A stretch of DNA of 64,000 nt from Prochlorococcus sp. AG-363-A16 (GTDB lineage Bacteria; Cyanobacteriota; Cyanobacteriia; PCC-6307; Cyanobiaceae). A program made the translations under genes and the position numbers. Numbering within the stretch: the first letter of the stretch is position 1; every line of letters begins with the position of its first letter. The notes beneath the pieces are model-generated. The model saw only the letters and a program-made list of their open reading frames with translations. It ran no database searches and was not told the origin of the DNA. Positions 29,260 to 40,519 of this stretch are shown here, piece after piece. The DNA is taken from the NCBI GenBank assembly GCA_003280345.1, contig QCFB01000009.1:1-64000 (forward strand). The letters are read 5' to 3'.

Positions 29260-30384
29260 ATGGATATGAGTAGCGGAAACAAGCCAGGGTTGATGAAGGT
29301 TGCAGGCATCAGTCCCAGTCAATCAGCCCGAATCGAAGTAATCGGGGTTGGAGGTGGCGGCAGCAATGCAGTCAACAGAATGATCCTCAGTGACCTTGAA
29401 GGAGTTGCTTATCGAGTCCTAAATACTGACGCCCAAGCACTACTGCAATCTTCTGCACAAAACAGAGTACAACTAGGTCAAACACTGACTCGAGGTTTAG
29501 GAGCAGGTGGCAATCCAAGTATTGGTCAAAAAGCCGCTGAAGAGTCTCGTTCAGAGTTGCAAGAAGCAATGCAAGGCGCAGATTTAGTATTTATTGCCGC
29601 TGGAATGGGTGGAGGAACAGGTACTGGGGCAGCACCTGTTGTTGCGGAAGTAGCAAAAGAAAGCGGAGCTCTTACCGTTGGTATTGTTACCAAACCATTC
29701 GGGTTCGAAGGCCGCAGACGAATGAGGCAAGCTGACGAGGGAATTTCTCGTCTGGCAGAAAATGTTGACACATTGATTGTTATCCCCAATGATCGTTTGA
29801 AAGATGTAATTGCTGGGGCCCCACTTCAAGAAGCTTTTCGTAACGCCGATGATGTTCTTCGAATGGGAGTCAAAGGAATAAGTGACATCATCACTTGTCC
29901 TGGATTAGTCAATGTTGACTTTGCAGATGTGCGCTCGGTTATGACAGAAGCCGGAACAGCACTTCTTGGAATTGGTGTCGGGTCTGGTCGTTCTAGAGCA
30001 CTAGAAGCTGCTCAAGCAGCCATCAATAGCCCTCTATTAGAAGCTGCGCGAATTGATGGAGCAAAGGGATGCGTAATAAATATCACTGGCGGTAATGACA
30101 TGACACTCGAAGATATGACTTCAGCATCAGAGGTTATTTATGACGTTGTAGACCCTGAAGCAAACATTATTGTTGGTGCTGTGGTCGATGAGAAACTTGA
30201 AGGGGAAGTACAAGTAACTGTTATTGCTACTGGGTTTGACAGCAACCAGCCTTATCGCAATCAAAGGTCACGCAATAAATTGACCCCTCAATCAGCTTAT
30301 GGAAAGAACGAAATAAAAGAACCTGGTCCTGGTATTCCTGAGTTCTTACGCTTGCGGCAAGTTCGCAAGGAAACGGATAGCTAA
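29260..30384 (+). CDS. ftsZ: Cell division protein FtsZ
   Basis: Tubulin-like GTPase forming the Z ring. The GTP-binding motif [17 protein letters not shown], the start [15 protein letters not shown] and the T7 loop [11 protein letters not shown] are all intact. The C-terminal peptide [11 protein letters not shown] resembles the conserved tail that binds membrane tethers such as ZipN, which is encoded at 1.4-3.4 kb. 374 residues from ATG at 29260; ATG at 29266 is also possible. Confidence 0.98.
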   Translation: MDMSSGNKPGLMKVAGISPSQSARIEVIGVGGGGSNAVNRMILSDLEGVAYRVLNTDAQALLQSSAQNRVQLGQTLTRGLGAGGNPSIGQKAAEESRSELQEAMQGADLVFIAAGMGGGTGTGAAPVVAEVAKESGALTVGIVTKPFGFEGRRRMRQADEGISRLAENVDTLIVIPNDRLKDVIAGAPLQEAFRNADDVLRMGVKGISDIITCPGLVNVDFADVRSVMTEAGTALLGIGVGSGRSRALEAAQAAINSPLLEAARIDGAKGCVINITGGNDMTLEDMTSASEVIYDVVDPEANIIVGAVVDEKLEGEVQVTVIATGFDSNQPYRNQRSRNKLTPQSAYGKNEIKEPGPGIPEFLRLRQVRKETDS

Positions 30385-30395
30385 TAACAATATTT

Positions 30396-30494
30396 TGGGT
30401 GACCCGGAATCCACGCCTGTTCAGAGCATCCCTTTTGGCTGCTACCTTCCGGTCCTGACCAGGTTTAGGTGTCTAAGCCGCATGGGTCCGAGTC
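30396..30494 (-). ncRNA. ffs: Signal recognition particle RNA (4.5S-type, small bacterial)
   Basis: On the minus strand the near-universal apical motif GGTCAGGACCGGAAGGTA, extended by GCAGCC, occupies 30460-30437. GACCC at the 5' end can pair with GGGTC near the 3' end to close a hairpin of about 99 nt. It is antisense to the gap between ftsZ and panB. Ends are estimated from the helix and from the promoter at 30501-30506. Confidence 0.93.
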
Positions 30495-30500
30495 GATTAA

Positions 30501-30506
30501 ATTCTA
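30501..30506 (-). promoter_or_regulatory. -10 element of the SRP RNA gene
   Basis: TAGAAT on the minus strand lies 6-7 bp before the predicted 5' end of the SRP RNA at about 30494, the right distance for a sigma-70 -10 box. I see no strong -35 box. Confidence 0.5.
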
Positions 30507-30538
30507 CCAATGGAACCCTCAGGGGGATTTAAAGGGAA

Positions 30539-31357
30539 ATGCTCCCCGCAGAATTGATCCGGTTTAAAGAAATCGGACGGTCAATAACAATTCTGACCGC
30601 CTGGGACAGCCTATCTTCAGCAATCGTTGAAGCAGCAGGAGCTGATGTAGTACTTGTTGGCGACTCTTTGGCAATGGTTGCGCTTGGTCATGCCACAACA
30701 CTGCCTGTGACCTTAGATGAGATATTGCATCACACTAAAGCGGTTTGCAGAGGTTTCACCCGCCCACTTAGTGAACAGCCAATGGTGGTGTGCGACCTAC
30801 CATTCCTAAGCTATCAATGTGGAGAAGACAAAGCTGTAGCAGCAGCAGGGCACCTCCTAAAGAACTCATGTGCGGCAGCAGTGAAACTTGAAGGAGCTGA
30901 ACCAGAAGTTTTAGCAGTTATTGAACGCTTAGTAAGAATGGGAATTCCTGTAATGGGTCACCTTGGCCTAACTCCACAGTCTGTGCATTGTCTGGGATAT
31001 CGTCGTCAAGCCGAAGACAAAAACAGCCAACAAAATATTCTTTTTCAATCTTTAAAGTTAGAAGAAGCTGGTTGCTTTGCCCTTGTTCTCGAACATGTAC
31101 CAAGCGATCTAGCCGGTCGACTTCGCAAAAAGCTAAAAATTCCAGTAATAGGTATTGGGGCTGGAGAAGATTGTGACGGTCAAGTAAGGGTGACAGCAGA
31201 CTTAATAGGGCTTACATCAAAACAACCTCCCTTCTCTAAGCCATTGATCTCAGGCCGCCAACTTTTTGTAAAAGCACTCCAGGATTGGATCAAACAACAG
31301 CATCCACAGGCAAAGACTCCCACCAAAGCAATATCTCAACAAGGATCTGATTACTAA
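30539..31357 (+). CDS. panB: 3-methyl-2-oxobutanoate hydroxymethyltransferase
   Basis: First step of pantothenate synthesis: adds a hydroxymethyl group from 5,10-methylene-THF to 2-oxoisovalerate. [25 protein letters not shown], split here as [17 protein letters not shown], and [20 protein letters not shown] and [13 protein letters not shown] are family landmarks. 272 residues. Its last 68 bp overlap the end of hemW on the opposite strand. Confidence 0.96.
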   Translation: MLPAELIRFKEIGRSITILTAWDSLSSAIVEAAGADVVLVGDSLAMVALGHATTLPVTLDEILHHTKAVCRGFTRPLSEQPMVVCDLPFLSYQCGEDKAVAAAGHLLKNSCAAAVKLEGAEPEVLAVIERLVRMGIPVMGHLGLTPQSVHCLGYRRQAEDKNSQQNILFQSLKLEEAGCFALVLEHVPSDLAGRLRKKLKIPVIGIGAGEDCDGQVRVTADLIGLTSKQPPFSKPLISGRQLFVKALQDWIKQQHPQAKTPTKAISQQGSDY

Positions 31358-32537
31358 TTTCCATTCCGTAAGGATCACTTAAATAGAAACGCTCCCCACT
31401 ATGTTTTAACCAGCCATTTTTAATAGCTTTCTTCCACCGAGACTTTAAAGAAGGTAAGTAAGTTTTCCTCTGATTTATATCCCAACCCCATGAGCTTGCC
31501 AAAACACTTAAATCAATACCCTCCCTGCGTCTTAATCCCACAATTAACTGATCATCAAAAGCCATTGGCCTCGCATTAACAACATCTAAAGAAGAGTCCA
31601 ATCCATACTTCTCTTGATTCTCAAGCCACTTTCTATAGCCATCTCTTGTCCTTGGACGTGCCAATCTCATTCCCCATGGTGCACTCGTGGCACCCTGACC
31701 AAAACCCCACCAGCCAACACCACTCCAATAGGCACGATTGTGACGTGAAGCATGACCTGGCAAAGCAAAATTTGAGATCTCATATCGAGAAAAACCTGCC
31801 TCTCTCAGCTTTGAACTTGTCAGTCGCATAATTTCTATGGCCAAGTCATCATTAGGAAGTTCCAATTGTCCTTGAATTCTTTTTTTCTCGAAAACAGTTC
31901 CAGGCTCAATAGAAAGTTCATAAACCGACAAATGAGGTGCGCCTGTAGCAAGTGCGTTAATTAATTCGTTTTCCCAAGTAAGCAAATCCTGCTCTGGCAA
32001 ATTTTGAATCAAGTCAATGCTCCAGCTTGTGATATTGCCTTTCTTAAAAGCATCTTTAAGTAACTCACAAGCCACTAACAAATCTTGATTGCGATGCCTT
32101 CTCCCTATCTGCTCTAAAACTTTGTCATTAAAACTCTGTCCACCAAGACTCACTCTATTAATTCCAGATAATTGATAACCCTCTAACTGCCTTTGATCAA
32201 AACTTGCCGGATCTATCTCCATAGTGATCTCTACCCCATCTTGAAAACCAAACTGATTTCGAAGATGATCTAATAAGCTTTTTATTTGTCCAGGGCTTAA
32301 AAGAGAAGGAGTCCCTCCTCCTATATAAATTGTTGATAGAGGTGGTCCGTCAGAAGCTAAAGAAATTTCTCTATGTAGAAGCCCTAAATAAGATTTGATT
32401 GATCTACTCCCTGTTCCACTAGTTCCATTTGCTTTATCACCTAAAGGAACAACCGGAAAATCACAGTAAAAGCACCTTCGATGGCAAAAGGGGATATGCA
32501 AATAAGCGCTACGCGGGGCATTCACAACTTCAGCCAT
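31290..32537 (-). CDS. hemW: HemW-type radical SAM heme chaperone (HemN-like)
   Basis: Radical SAM protein with the cluster cysteines C18, C22 and C25 in [15 protein letters not shown], and the motifs [11 protein letters not shown] and [11 protein letters not shown]. It lacks the N-terminal extension of true HemN coproporphyrinogen oxidase, which points to HemW, a heme-trafficking protein. I prefer ATG at 32537 (415 residues) to the TTG at 32576. Its 3' end overlaps panB head-on. Confidence 0.9.
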   Translation of the reverse strand: MAEVVNAPRSAYLHIPFCHRRCFYCDFPVVPLGDKANGTSGTGSRSIKSYLGLLHREISLASDGPPLSTIYIGGGTPSLLSPGQIKSLLDHLRNQFGFQDGVEITMEIDPASFDQRQLEGYQLSGINRVSLGGQSFNDKVLEQIGRRHRNQDLLVACELLKDAFKKGNITSWSIDLIQNLPEQDLLTWENELINALATGAPHLSVYELSIEPGTVFEKKRIQGQLELPNDDLAIEIMRLTSSKLREAGFSRYEISNFALPGHASRHNRAYWSGVGWWGFGQGATSAPWGMRLARPRTRDGYRKWLENQEKYGLDSSLDVVNARPMAFDDQLIVGLRRREGIDLSVLASSWGWDINQRKTYLPSLKSRWKKAIKNGWLKHSGERFYLSDPYGMEISNQILVEILLWWESLPVDAVV

Positions 32538-32586
32538 TGGTCTTTCAATAAAGGTATGGAGATCTTCCTGGACCAAGCAGATAAGA

Positions 32587-33729
32587 ATGAATCATGCTGC
32601 ACCCATAAAAAGGGAGGAGGCAAAGTTTGATCCGATGATGGAACTCCTCATCCTGGTTTTATTTTTTATTTCTGGAGTTGCCACAGGCTGGCTTGGCGTC
32701 GACTTTTTACCTGACCAAATTGTTGCTGAGGTTACCAATCTCAAAGGCCTAAGGACTCTCCTGGGAGGTTTTGGGGCCTTATTGGGTTTATTAGCAGGCT
32801 TTTTATTCCAACAACTTAGACAAAGGCTGATGCGACGAATTCGCACAATGCCTACAGACCTACTGGTAAGCAGAGCAGTAGGTCTGATCTTAGGTCTTCT
32901 TCTTGCCAACCTTGTATTAGCTCCAATTTTGCTACTCCCATTGCCATTTGAAGTTGTTTTTGTAAAACCTCTTGCAGCTGTTTTAAGCAATGTCTTCTTT
33001 GGTCTACTTGGATACAATCTTGCTGATGTTCATGGCCGAACTCTTTTACGTCTTTTTAACCCAAATAGCACAGAAGCATTACTAATTGCTGAAGGCATTC
33101 TCACTCCTGCCAGCGCAAAGATTCTTGATACCAGTGTGATCATCGATGGACGTATCAATGGACTTTTAGCTTGCGGCCTACTAGAAGGACAAGCGATAGT
33201 CGCGCAAACAGTAATTGATGAATTACAGCAATTAGCAGATTCCAGCAATAGTGATAAAAGAGCAAAAGGTCGTAGAGGATTGAAATTACTAAAAGAATTA
33301 AGAGAAACTTATGGCAAAAGACTTGTAATTAATAGCACTAGGTATGAAGGAGCGGGTACAGACGATCGATTACTGAAACTTACAGAAGACACTGGAGGAA
33401 CACTGGTAACTGCAGATTTCAACTTATCTGAAGTTGCCCAGGTAAAAGAATTAAAAGTTTTAAACCTCAGTGCATTGGTAATTGCTCTTAGACCAGACGT
33501 TCAGCCAGGGGAAACTCTTAATTTAAAAATCGTACGAGAAGGCAAAGAAGATAGTCAGGGAATTGGCTACCTAGATGACGGCACAATGGTTGTTATTGAA
33601 GGAGCAAAGGAGGTTATTGGTCAAAAGCAAAATGTCGTAGTAACTGGAGCATTGCAGACTCCAACTGGAAGGATGATCTTTGGTCGACTTGAAAAAGATA
33701 AACCTCCACATAAATCAGTGAAAACCTAA
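32587..33729 (+). CDS. Membrane PIN/TRAM domain protein (YacL-like)
   Basis: Four N-terminal hydrophobic segments (about 18-40, 55-75, 93-118, 125-145) are followed by a PIN nuclease-like domain. That domain begins KILDTSVIIDGRI (D181, D187) and contains TADFNLSEVA with a third acidic residue. The C-terminal TRAM RNA-binding domain spans about 310-370 (PGETLNLKIVREGKEDSQGIG). This is the architecture of YacL proteins, probable membrane-bound ribonucleases of unsettled target. 380 residues. Confidence 0.9.
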   Translation: MNHAAPIKREEAKFDPMMELLILVLFFISGVATGWLGVDFLPDQIVAEVTNLKGLRTLLGGFGALLGLLAGFLFQQLRQRLMRRIRTMPTDLLVSRAVGLILGLLLANLVLAPILLLPLPFEVVFVKPLAAVLSNVFFGLLGYNLADVHGRTLLRLFNPNSTEALLIAEGILTPASAKILDTSVIIDGRINGLLACGLLEGQAIVAQTVIDELQQLADSSNSDKRAKGRRGLKLLKELRETYGKRLVINSTRYEGAGTDDRLLKLTEDTGGTLVTADFNLSEVAQVKELKVLNLSALVIALRPDVQPGETLNLKIVREGKEDSQGIGYLDDGTMVVIEGAKEVIGQKQNVVVTGALQTPTGRMIFGRLEKDKPPHKSVKT

Positions 33730-33783
33730 GCAACCCCCTCCTAGATCCCGCTAGGCTCCAATCCTTAAAAGGTTTTGCTTCAT

Positions 33784-34455
33784 ATGACTGTGTCCGCCCC
33801 CTACTATGGCGATTCATCAGTAATGCGCACTCCCCCACCAGACCTGCCTTCTCTGCTTCTCAAAGAGAGGATTGTCTATTTGGGGCTGCCACTGTTTTCT
33901 GACGATGATGCCAAGCGGCAGCTTGGTATGGATGTCACTGAGTTAATCATCGCCCAACTGCTTTATTTAGAATTCGACAATTCTGAGAAACCTATTTACT
34001 TCTATATCAACTCAACAGGAACTAGTTGGTATACAGGGGATGCAATTGGTTTTGAGACCGAAGCTTTTGCCATATGCGACACCCTTAGTTATGTAAAACC
34101 TCCCGTTCACACTATTTGCATAGGCCAAGCAATGGGAACCGCAGCTGTAATTCTTTCTGCAGGGACAAAAGGACAACGTGCCGCACTCCCTCATGCCTCA
34201 ATAGTGCTTCATCAGCCTAGAAGTGGTGCACAAGGTCAAGCAACTGATATTCAAATTCGTGCCAAAGAAGTAATACGTAATAAGCAAGCCATGCTTGAAA
34301 TACTCTCCAGGAATACTGGTCGAAGTGTTGAACAGCTAGCAAAAGATTCCGATCGAATGAGTTACCTAAACCCACAAGAGGCTGTTAAATATGGACTAAT
34401 CGATCGAGTACTGACAAGCCGAAAGGACTTGCCAAATACATCACCTCTTTCATAA
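33784..34455 (+). CDS. clpR: ClpR, catalytically inactive ClpP-family subunit
   Basis: ClpP paralogue found in cyanobacteria and plastids. At the nucleophile position it reads GQAMGTAAVILSAG where active ClpP has GLAASMGAF, so serine is replaced by glycine (G118). The histidine of VLHQP is kept. ClpR forms mixed rings with a ClpP subunit to make the essential ClpP3/R core. The start is ATG at 33784 (223 residues), and clpP follows after 93 bp. Confidence 0.93.
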   Translation: MTVSAPYYGDSSVMRTPPPDLPSLLLKERIVYLGLPLFSDDDAKRQLGMDVTELIIAQLLYLEFDNSEKPIYFYINSTGTSWYTGDAIGFETEAFAICDTLSYVKPPVHTICIGQAMGTAAVILSAGTKGQRAALPHASIVLHQPRSGAQGQATDIQIRAKEVIRNKQAMLEILSRNTGRSVEQLAKDSDRMSYLNPQEAVKYGLIDRVLTSRKDLPNTSPLS

Positions 34456-34548
34456 AAGTTGAATGGCGAACTATTTGAATCACTAGGTTTCCCATTCTTA
34501 ATCGACTTTCAATTTTCTCACTTAATTTCTCTCTGATTTATTCTCATC

Positions 34549-35151
34549 ATGCCTATTGGTACTCCAAGCGTTCCTTACCGTCTTCCTGGTAGCCAATTAG
34601 AGCGCTGGGTAGATATCTATACAAGGCTAGGCGCTGAGCGAATCCTTTTCCTTGGCCAAGAAGTTAATGACGGCGTAGCTAATAGCCTTGTAGCGCAAAT
34701 GCTTTACCTTGATTCAGAGGACAGCAGCAAACCAATTTATTTATATATAAATAGTCCAGGGGGGTCAGTGACTGCAGGCCTAGCTGTATTCGACACAATG
34801 AAATACGTAAAAAGTGATGTGGTAACAATTTGCGTTGGTCTTGCAGCGTCAATGGGAGCATTCCTTTTATCAGCTGGAACCAAAGGGAAGCGACTTGCTT
34901 TGCCTCACAGCAGAATAATGATTCACCAACCTCTTGGAGGCACTTCCCAGAGGCAAGCAAGCGACATTGAAATCGAAGCACGAGAAATACTTCGAATTAA
35001 AGAAATGCTTAATCGCTCTATGGCTGAAATGACTGGTCAAGCCTTTGAAAAAATAGAAAAAGATACAGATCGCGACTACTTCCTTAGCGCATCTGAAGCA
35101 AAAGAATACGGCTTAATTGATAGAGTGATTTCACATCCAAATGAAGCCTGA
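34549..35151 (+). CDS. clpP: ATP-dependent Clp protease proteolytic subunit (ClpP3-type by context)
   Basis: Active serine protease subunit: S101 in [15 protein letters not shown]126 in MIHQPLGG, and an aspartate in [15 protein letters not shown]. The 200 residues match the family. The place directly after clpR is that of clpP3 in other cyanobacteria, where the two form a mixed core with ClpC. Paralogue number is inferred from this order only. Confidence 0.96.
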   Translation: MPIGTPSVPYRLPGSQLERWVDIYTRLGAERILFLGQEVNDGVANSLVAQMLYLDSEDSSKPIYLYINSPGGSVTAGLAVFDTMKYVKSDVVTICVGLAASMGAFLLSAGTKGKRLALPHSRIMIHQPLGGTSQRQASDIEIEAREILRIKEMLNRSMAEMTGQAFEKIEKDTDRDYFLSASEAKEYGLIDRVISHPNEA

Positions 35152-35287
35152 TTCTTAGGGACCATCTTCACCAAACAGCTTGAAGTTAATAACCAATAAG
35201 CAAATTCCTTTGAAACTTACTGAATAACCTCAAAAGGTTCCTCAACTCCACCCCTGTTTCGTAAGCTCTGCCCTAACCCTGCAATGA

Positions 35288-37305
<2,018 letters not shown>

Positions 37306-37312
37306 ATATAAT

Positions 37313-38047
37313 TTAGTAGGCACCTCGATCCATTGGAAGCAAGAGAACTCCGAAAGTTCGCAAAATTATTCTTAGATCGAGGATGAAAGATCGCTCTCTT
37401 GCATAGATCAAATCAAGCTCTACTCGTCTTTTATAACTCAAATTATTACGTCCACTAACTTGCCAAAGGCCAGTCAATCCAGGTCTTACGGAAATAACTT
37501 CTTCCATAAAATTTCCATACCTAATAATTTCTTTTTCCACTATTGGCCTAGGCCCCACTAGACTCATCTCACCTCTTAAAACATTAAGGAATTGAGGCAA
37601 TTCATCAAGACTTGATCTTCGAAGAAACTTCCCGATTGGAGTAATACGTGGATCATTTCTCAATTTAAAGTCATTCTCAAACTCCTGCTTTATTGAAGGA
37701 GACTTTTTTATTAAGTTAGAAAGTAGATCATCAGCTTCTGCATACATTGTTCGGAATTTTATGCATCCAAAACGATGATAATTGCGACCCACTCTTTCCT
37801 GTATATAAAAAACAGGGCCTGCAGAGCTCAGTTTAACTAGCAAAGCTAAAAGAAGAAAAAGTGGCGACCCTAGCCCCAAAACAAACAATGAAAATAACAA
37901 GTCTCCTAAACGCTTAATCAATCTCCCAAGTCGACTCTGTTGAATTATCAACACGTTCGCCTTCAAAGATGTTTTTATGTTCGACTGATCCCCAAAATGA
38001 CTACTGGGAAGATCATTTCGCAAAATTGGGTCAGTTTGTTTTGACAA
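37313..38047 (-). CDS. Undecaprenyl-phosphate sugar phosphotransferase (WbaP/WcaJ type)
   Basis: Starts glycan assembly by moving a sugar phosphate from UDP-sugar to undecaprenyl phosphate at the inner membrane. The core is the short form: one membrane helix (LLFSLFVLGLGSPLFLLLAL), then VGRNYHRFGCIKFRTM, SSLDELPQFLNVLRGEMSL, VGPRP and RPGLTGLWQVSGRN. 244 residues from TTG. It is adjacent to a glycosyltransferase on the same strand, suggesting a small polysaccharide or O-antigen locus. Confidence 0.93.
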   Translation of the reverse strand: MSKQTDPILRNDLPSSHFGDQSNIKTSLKANVLIIQQSRLGRLIKRLGDLLFSLFVLGLGSPLFLLLALLVKLSSAGPVFYIQERVGRNYHRFGCIKFRTMYAEADDLLSNLIKKSPSIKQEFENDFKLRNDPRITPIGKFLRRSSLDELPQFLNVLRGEMSLVGPRPIVEKEIIRYGNFMEEVISVRPGLTGLWQVSGRNNLSYKRRVELDLIYARERSFILDLRIILRTFGVLLLPMDRGAY

Positions 38048-38123
38048 AAGAGAGAATTCAAATGAATAAAGAGAAAAGATTTCCGAAAAGGTCTAGAGCC
38101 ACTCAATCCCAGAACACTAGGCC

Positions 38124-39296
38124 TTAAAGCTTTCCAGGGTCACTCGAGGCAATGGCACAAGTTTTTTGATGCCTTTGCCAAGCATCATTTAAAGCAATTT
38201 CAAAGCGAGAAGAAAATGCTGCAACACTGAAACGATCAGCCCAAGCACGTATTAACTCCGGAGAAAAGCTTTCCCAAAGTCTATCTTCCTCAAACCAACT
38301 AACTGCATCCATCAAAGAAGCAACTGTTTGCTCAGGGAAAAGAACACCTGTCGGCGAGGGAGCTCCCTTAGAAGCACAGCGGACAGTATCAAGCAAGCCG
38401 CCTTTTCCAAAACCAATGACAGGAGCACCAGCGGCCATTGCTTCAACAGGCGCTATACCAAAATCCTCTACACCCGCATAAACGAATGCTCTGCAGCACT
38501 CCATAAGTCCTTCCACTTGTCCTCTGCTCTGGTAACCAAGAATTTTTACTGTTGGACCAGCGATCTTTTTCAAAGAACCGCTCTCAGGACCATCACCAAC
38601 AACCACAAGAGGAAGCTTCAATTGATTGAATGCCTTAACTACCAAGTCAACTCTCTTATTTGGGACTAAGCGACAAAGACATAGATAAAAATCATCTCTT
38701 GCTTGATCCCAACGAAAACGTTCTGTTTGGACTGGAGGGGGAATCACCTCAGCCCTACGCCCCCAATAGCGGGAGATTCTTCTAGCGGTGAAACGAGAAT
38801 TTGCTAAAAGGCAATCAACGCGTGCCCCACTTAGTTGATCCCACTGCCTAAGTCCATGCAATTGCCAACGAATCAAAGGATCTAGCCCAAACCTCGCAAG
38901 TGAAGACCGTTTTAAATAGACATGCATTTGATCCCATGCATATCTAACGGGTGTATGTATGTAACTCACATGAAGCTGGTCAGGTGAAGTAAGAACACCT
39001 TTCGCTACCAGATGACTGCTACTAATTACTAAGGAATAATCGGACAAATCTATCTGCTCAATTGCAAAGGGCAAAAGTGGTAAATAGCTCTGAACATGAT
39101 CAACTCCCCAAGGAAGACTCTGTACCAAGCTCGTTTTAATCTTGCGGCTATATAACCAACTCCCAGGCCTAGTGCTTTCCCCATCAACAAGAGCTGCAAA
39201 TTCCGGATTGCAACCTTTGCGCAAAAGGAGCCTATCAATAGCTTGAACTACCTGCTCCGCGCCTCCTACAGAGCGAGGCGAAAACCATTCATGCAC
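38124..39296 (-). CDS. GT4-family glycosyltransferase
   Basis: GT-B fold retaining glycosyltransferase, probably acting on lipopolysaccharide or exopolysaccharide. The acceptor domain holds HEWFSPRSVGGAEQVVQ. The donor domain has LCRLVPNKRVDLVVKAF, VVVGDGPESGSL and the EX7E-type motif EDFGIAPVEAMAAGAPVIGF. The GTG at 39296 is the only standard start, but the frame continues upstream with GRIAL, the first beta strand of the family. Translation may begin at a rare codon such as ATT at 39335. Confidence 0.9.
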   Translation of the reverse strand: MHEWFSPRSVGGAEQVVQAIDRLLLRKGCNPEFAALVDGESTRPGSWLYSRKIKTSLVQSLPWGVDHVQSYLPLLPFAIEQIDLSDYSLVISSSHLVAKGVLTSPDQLHVSYIHTPVRYAWDQMHVYLKRSSLARFGLDPLIRWQLHGLRQWDQLSGARVDCLLANSRFTARRISRYWGRRAEVIPPPVQTERFRWDQARDDFYLCLCRLVPNKRVDLVVKAFNQLKLPLVVVGDGPESGSLKKIAGPTVKILGYQSRGQVEGLMECCRAFVYAGVEDFGIAPVEAMAAGAPVIGFGKGGLLDTVRCASKGAPSPTGVLFPEQTVASLMDAVSWFEEDRLWESFSPELIRAWADRFSVAAFSSRFEIALNDAWQRHQKTCAIASSDPGKL

Positions 39297-39486
39297 AAGG
39301 GCTATACGCCCTGGAAAATCAAATGTGGTAGTAATTGCGAAAACCTATACCTCTTCTAAGGTAAGAGTTAGTTAAAGCAAATGCCAAGAAAATAGTGTTA
39401 CTAGTAAAGAAAGGTTTTTATTTATTTGATTAAATACCTAAAAGTCCAACTCTAATTTCAAATCAGAAAGGAAAACTAATAAAATA

Positions 39487-39930
39487 TTACCCTGCCAACA
39501 CTGCATGCAAGGGATTGTAATTAAGTATAAGCAGAAACATTGATGCAGCAATGAAACCTAAGAAAGTGAAATAACCAGCATAACCCTGTTCTCTAGGCAT
39601 AAGCCTAAACGAAGAGAACATGATTATCACCATGAAAATACCTACAAAAGTCAAAGAAATGGTTGAAGAATTATCCACAATTAATCCAATATGAAAGTTA
39701 CGGCTAAGAAAATAAAAATCCCCCAATGCAAATTGACCTGACAAATGTTGCTGAAACAAAATAAAACTAATTACCGTCGAAGCAACCACACATGTCATTA
39801 ACAAATAAGAAATGGGCTTGGTCAGCCTATTCATTGTTCTCTTGAAACTGACAAGCAAAACAGCAATAAACACAGCTCCAAAGAAAGGGAGCGCGGGAAT
39901 AAGCCAAGTAATTTTTAGTAAAGAAGACAT
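39487..39930 (-). CDS. Stand-alone NdhF N-terminal-like membrane protein
   Basis: 147 residues that resemble the first part of NADH dehydrogenase subunit 5 (NdhF). WLIPALPFFGAVFIAVLLVSF matches the first helix when read in two parts, and FHIGLIVDN and EQGYAGYFTFLGFIAASMF match helices 3-4. The similarity stops at VLAG, just where full NdhF enters its proton-channel core, and the downstream DNA shows no continuation. There are four predicted membrane helices. It could be an intact small accessory subunit or a remnant; the clean open frame favours a kept gene. Confidence 0.75.
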   Translation of the reverse strand: MSSLLKITWLIPALPFFGAVFIAVLLVSFKRTMNRLTKPISYLLMTCVVASTVISFILFQQHLSGQFALGDFYFLSRNFHIGLIVDNSSTISLTFVGIFMVIIMFSSFRLMPREQGYAGYFTFLGFIAASMFLLILNYNPLHAVLAG

Positions 39931-40110
39931 TAAACAGCTTTAGTTGTTGAAAGATAAAAGGCTCTTACAGTAGTTCTATAAAACCCTACAAGAGCAAAGA
40001 CAAGCCGCCACTAGAACTTTTTAAAAGATAGTTGCTAGTCCCTCTTAGAAACAATCCATGTCCTAAGCGAATAGTGCAAAAGGCTCGGGAGGAGGAAAGT
40101 CTAGATCAAT

Positions 40111-40145
40111 AGGTTGTTTCACCTATACAACCTCGTGATTTTTTA
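40111..40145 (+). terminator. Intrinsic-terminator-like hairpin
   Basis: AGGTTGT and ACAACCT form a 7-bp stem around a 9-nt loop, followed by CGTGATTTTTT. No protein gene ends just upstream on this strand, so if it terminates a transcript that transcript would be a small RNA beginning somewhere in 39940-40100. Confidence 0.4.
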
Positions 40146-40272
40146 TGCTTTAGCGAAGAAACCAATCTTCGAGAAGTTTTCTTGAAAAATTTTTGTGCGC
40201 TGAACTATTGCCCTGATAGAAAGTCACTCATACCATAATATGAAAATAACATATTAATTGATCTTTTGTCTA

Positions 40273-40431
40273 ATGAAAGTCTACTTTGTTTTGATCCTTT
40301 TAGTGCTATTGCTATCAATCATTGGCTTTAGGTTAAATCAAGTAGAAATATATTATTTTAAAAGAGCACCTAAGAGGATGCTCAAAAGAAAGCGAAAAAA
40401 AAGTCATGAAAGGAAAAATTTACGGCGATAA
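40273..40431 (+). CDS. Possible 52-residue single-span basic protein
   Basis: ATG at 40273 opens a frame encoding one strongly hydrophobic helix (VLILLVLLLSIIGF, residues 6-19) and then a very basic tail (RKRKKSHERK) ending at a TAA. This pattern of a tiny membrane anchor plus positive tail looks like a real small protein rather than random sequence. There is no clear Shine-Dalgarno sequence and no recognised family. It diverges in direction from its neighbours. Confidence 0.4.
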   Translation: MKVYFVLILLVLLLSIIGFRLNQVEIYYFKRAPKRMLKRKRKKSHERKNLRR

Positions 40432-40519
40432 TACTTACCCAATTGAAAGTTTTATATTTACTTCTGGGAAGCAAATAATCATGTCCTAAAGTATTCAAAA
40501 TGAAATAGACAAGAAATTT

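Larger units (their letters stand above)
39931..40519. other. Gap holding hairpins and a possible small gene
   Basis: Between the NdhF-like gene and the DUF1816 gene. It contains a hairpin with T tract at 40111-40145, a second stem CGAAGA/TCTTCG at 40154-40171, also followed by T-rich sequence, and the small open frame at 40273-40431. The stretch 39931-40110 holds no gene that I can support. Confidence 0.5.

Noticed and set aside
32592-33017. 141-codon open frame on the minus strand
   Set aside because: Antisense to the membrane part of the PIN/TRAM gene, which has clear domain matches. The product is a low-complexity shadow rich in K, R, P and S.
33784-35151. Reading clpR and clpP as a recent tandem duplication
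   Set aside because: The two proteins differ throughout and show the known ClpR and ClpP signatures, so they are ancient paralogues common to cyanobacteria.
40092-40101. GAGGAAAGTC, a piece of the RNase P RNA core
   Set aside because: Only ten bases match. The neighbouring P4 partner and other conserved RNase P RNA elements are missing, so this is chance.
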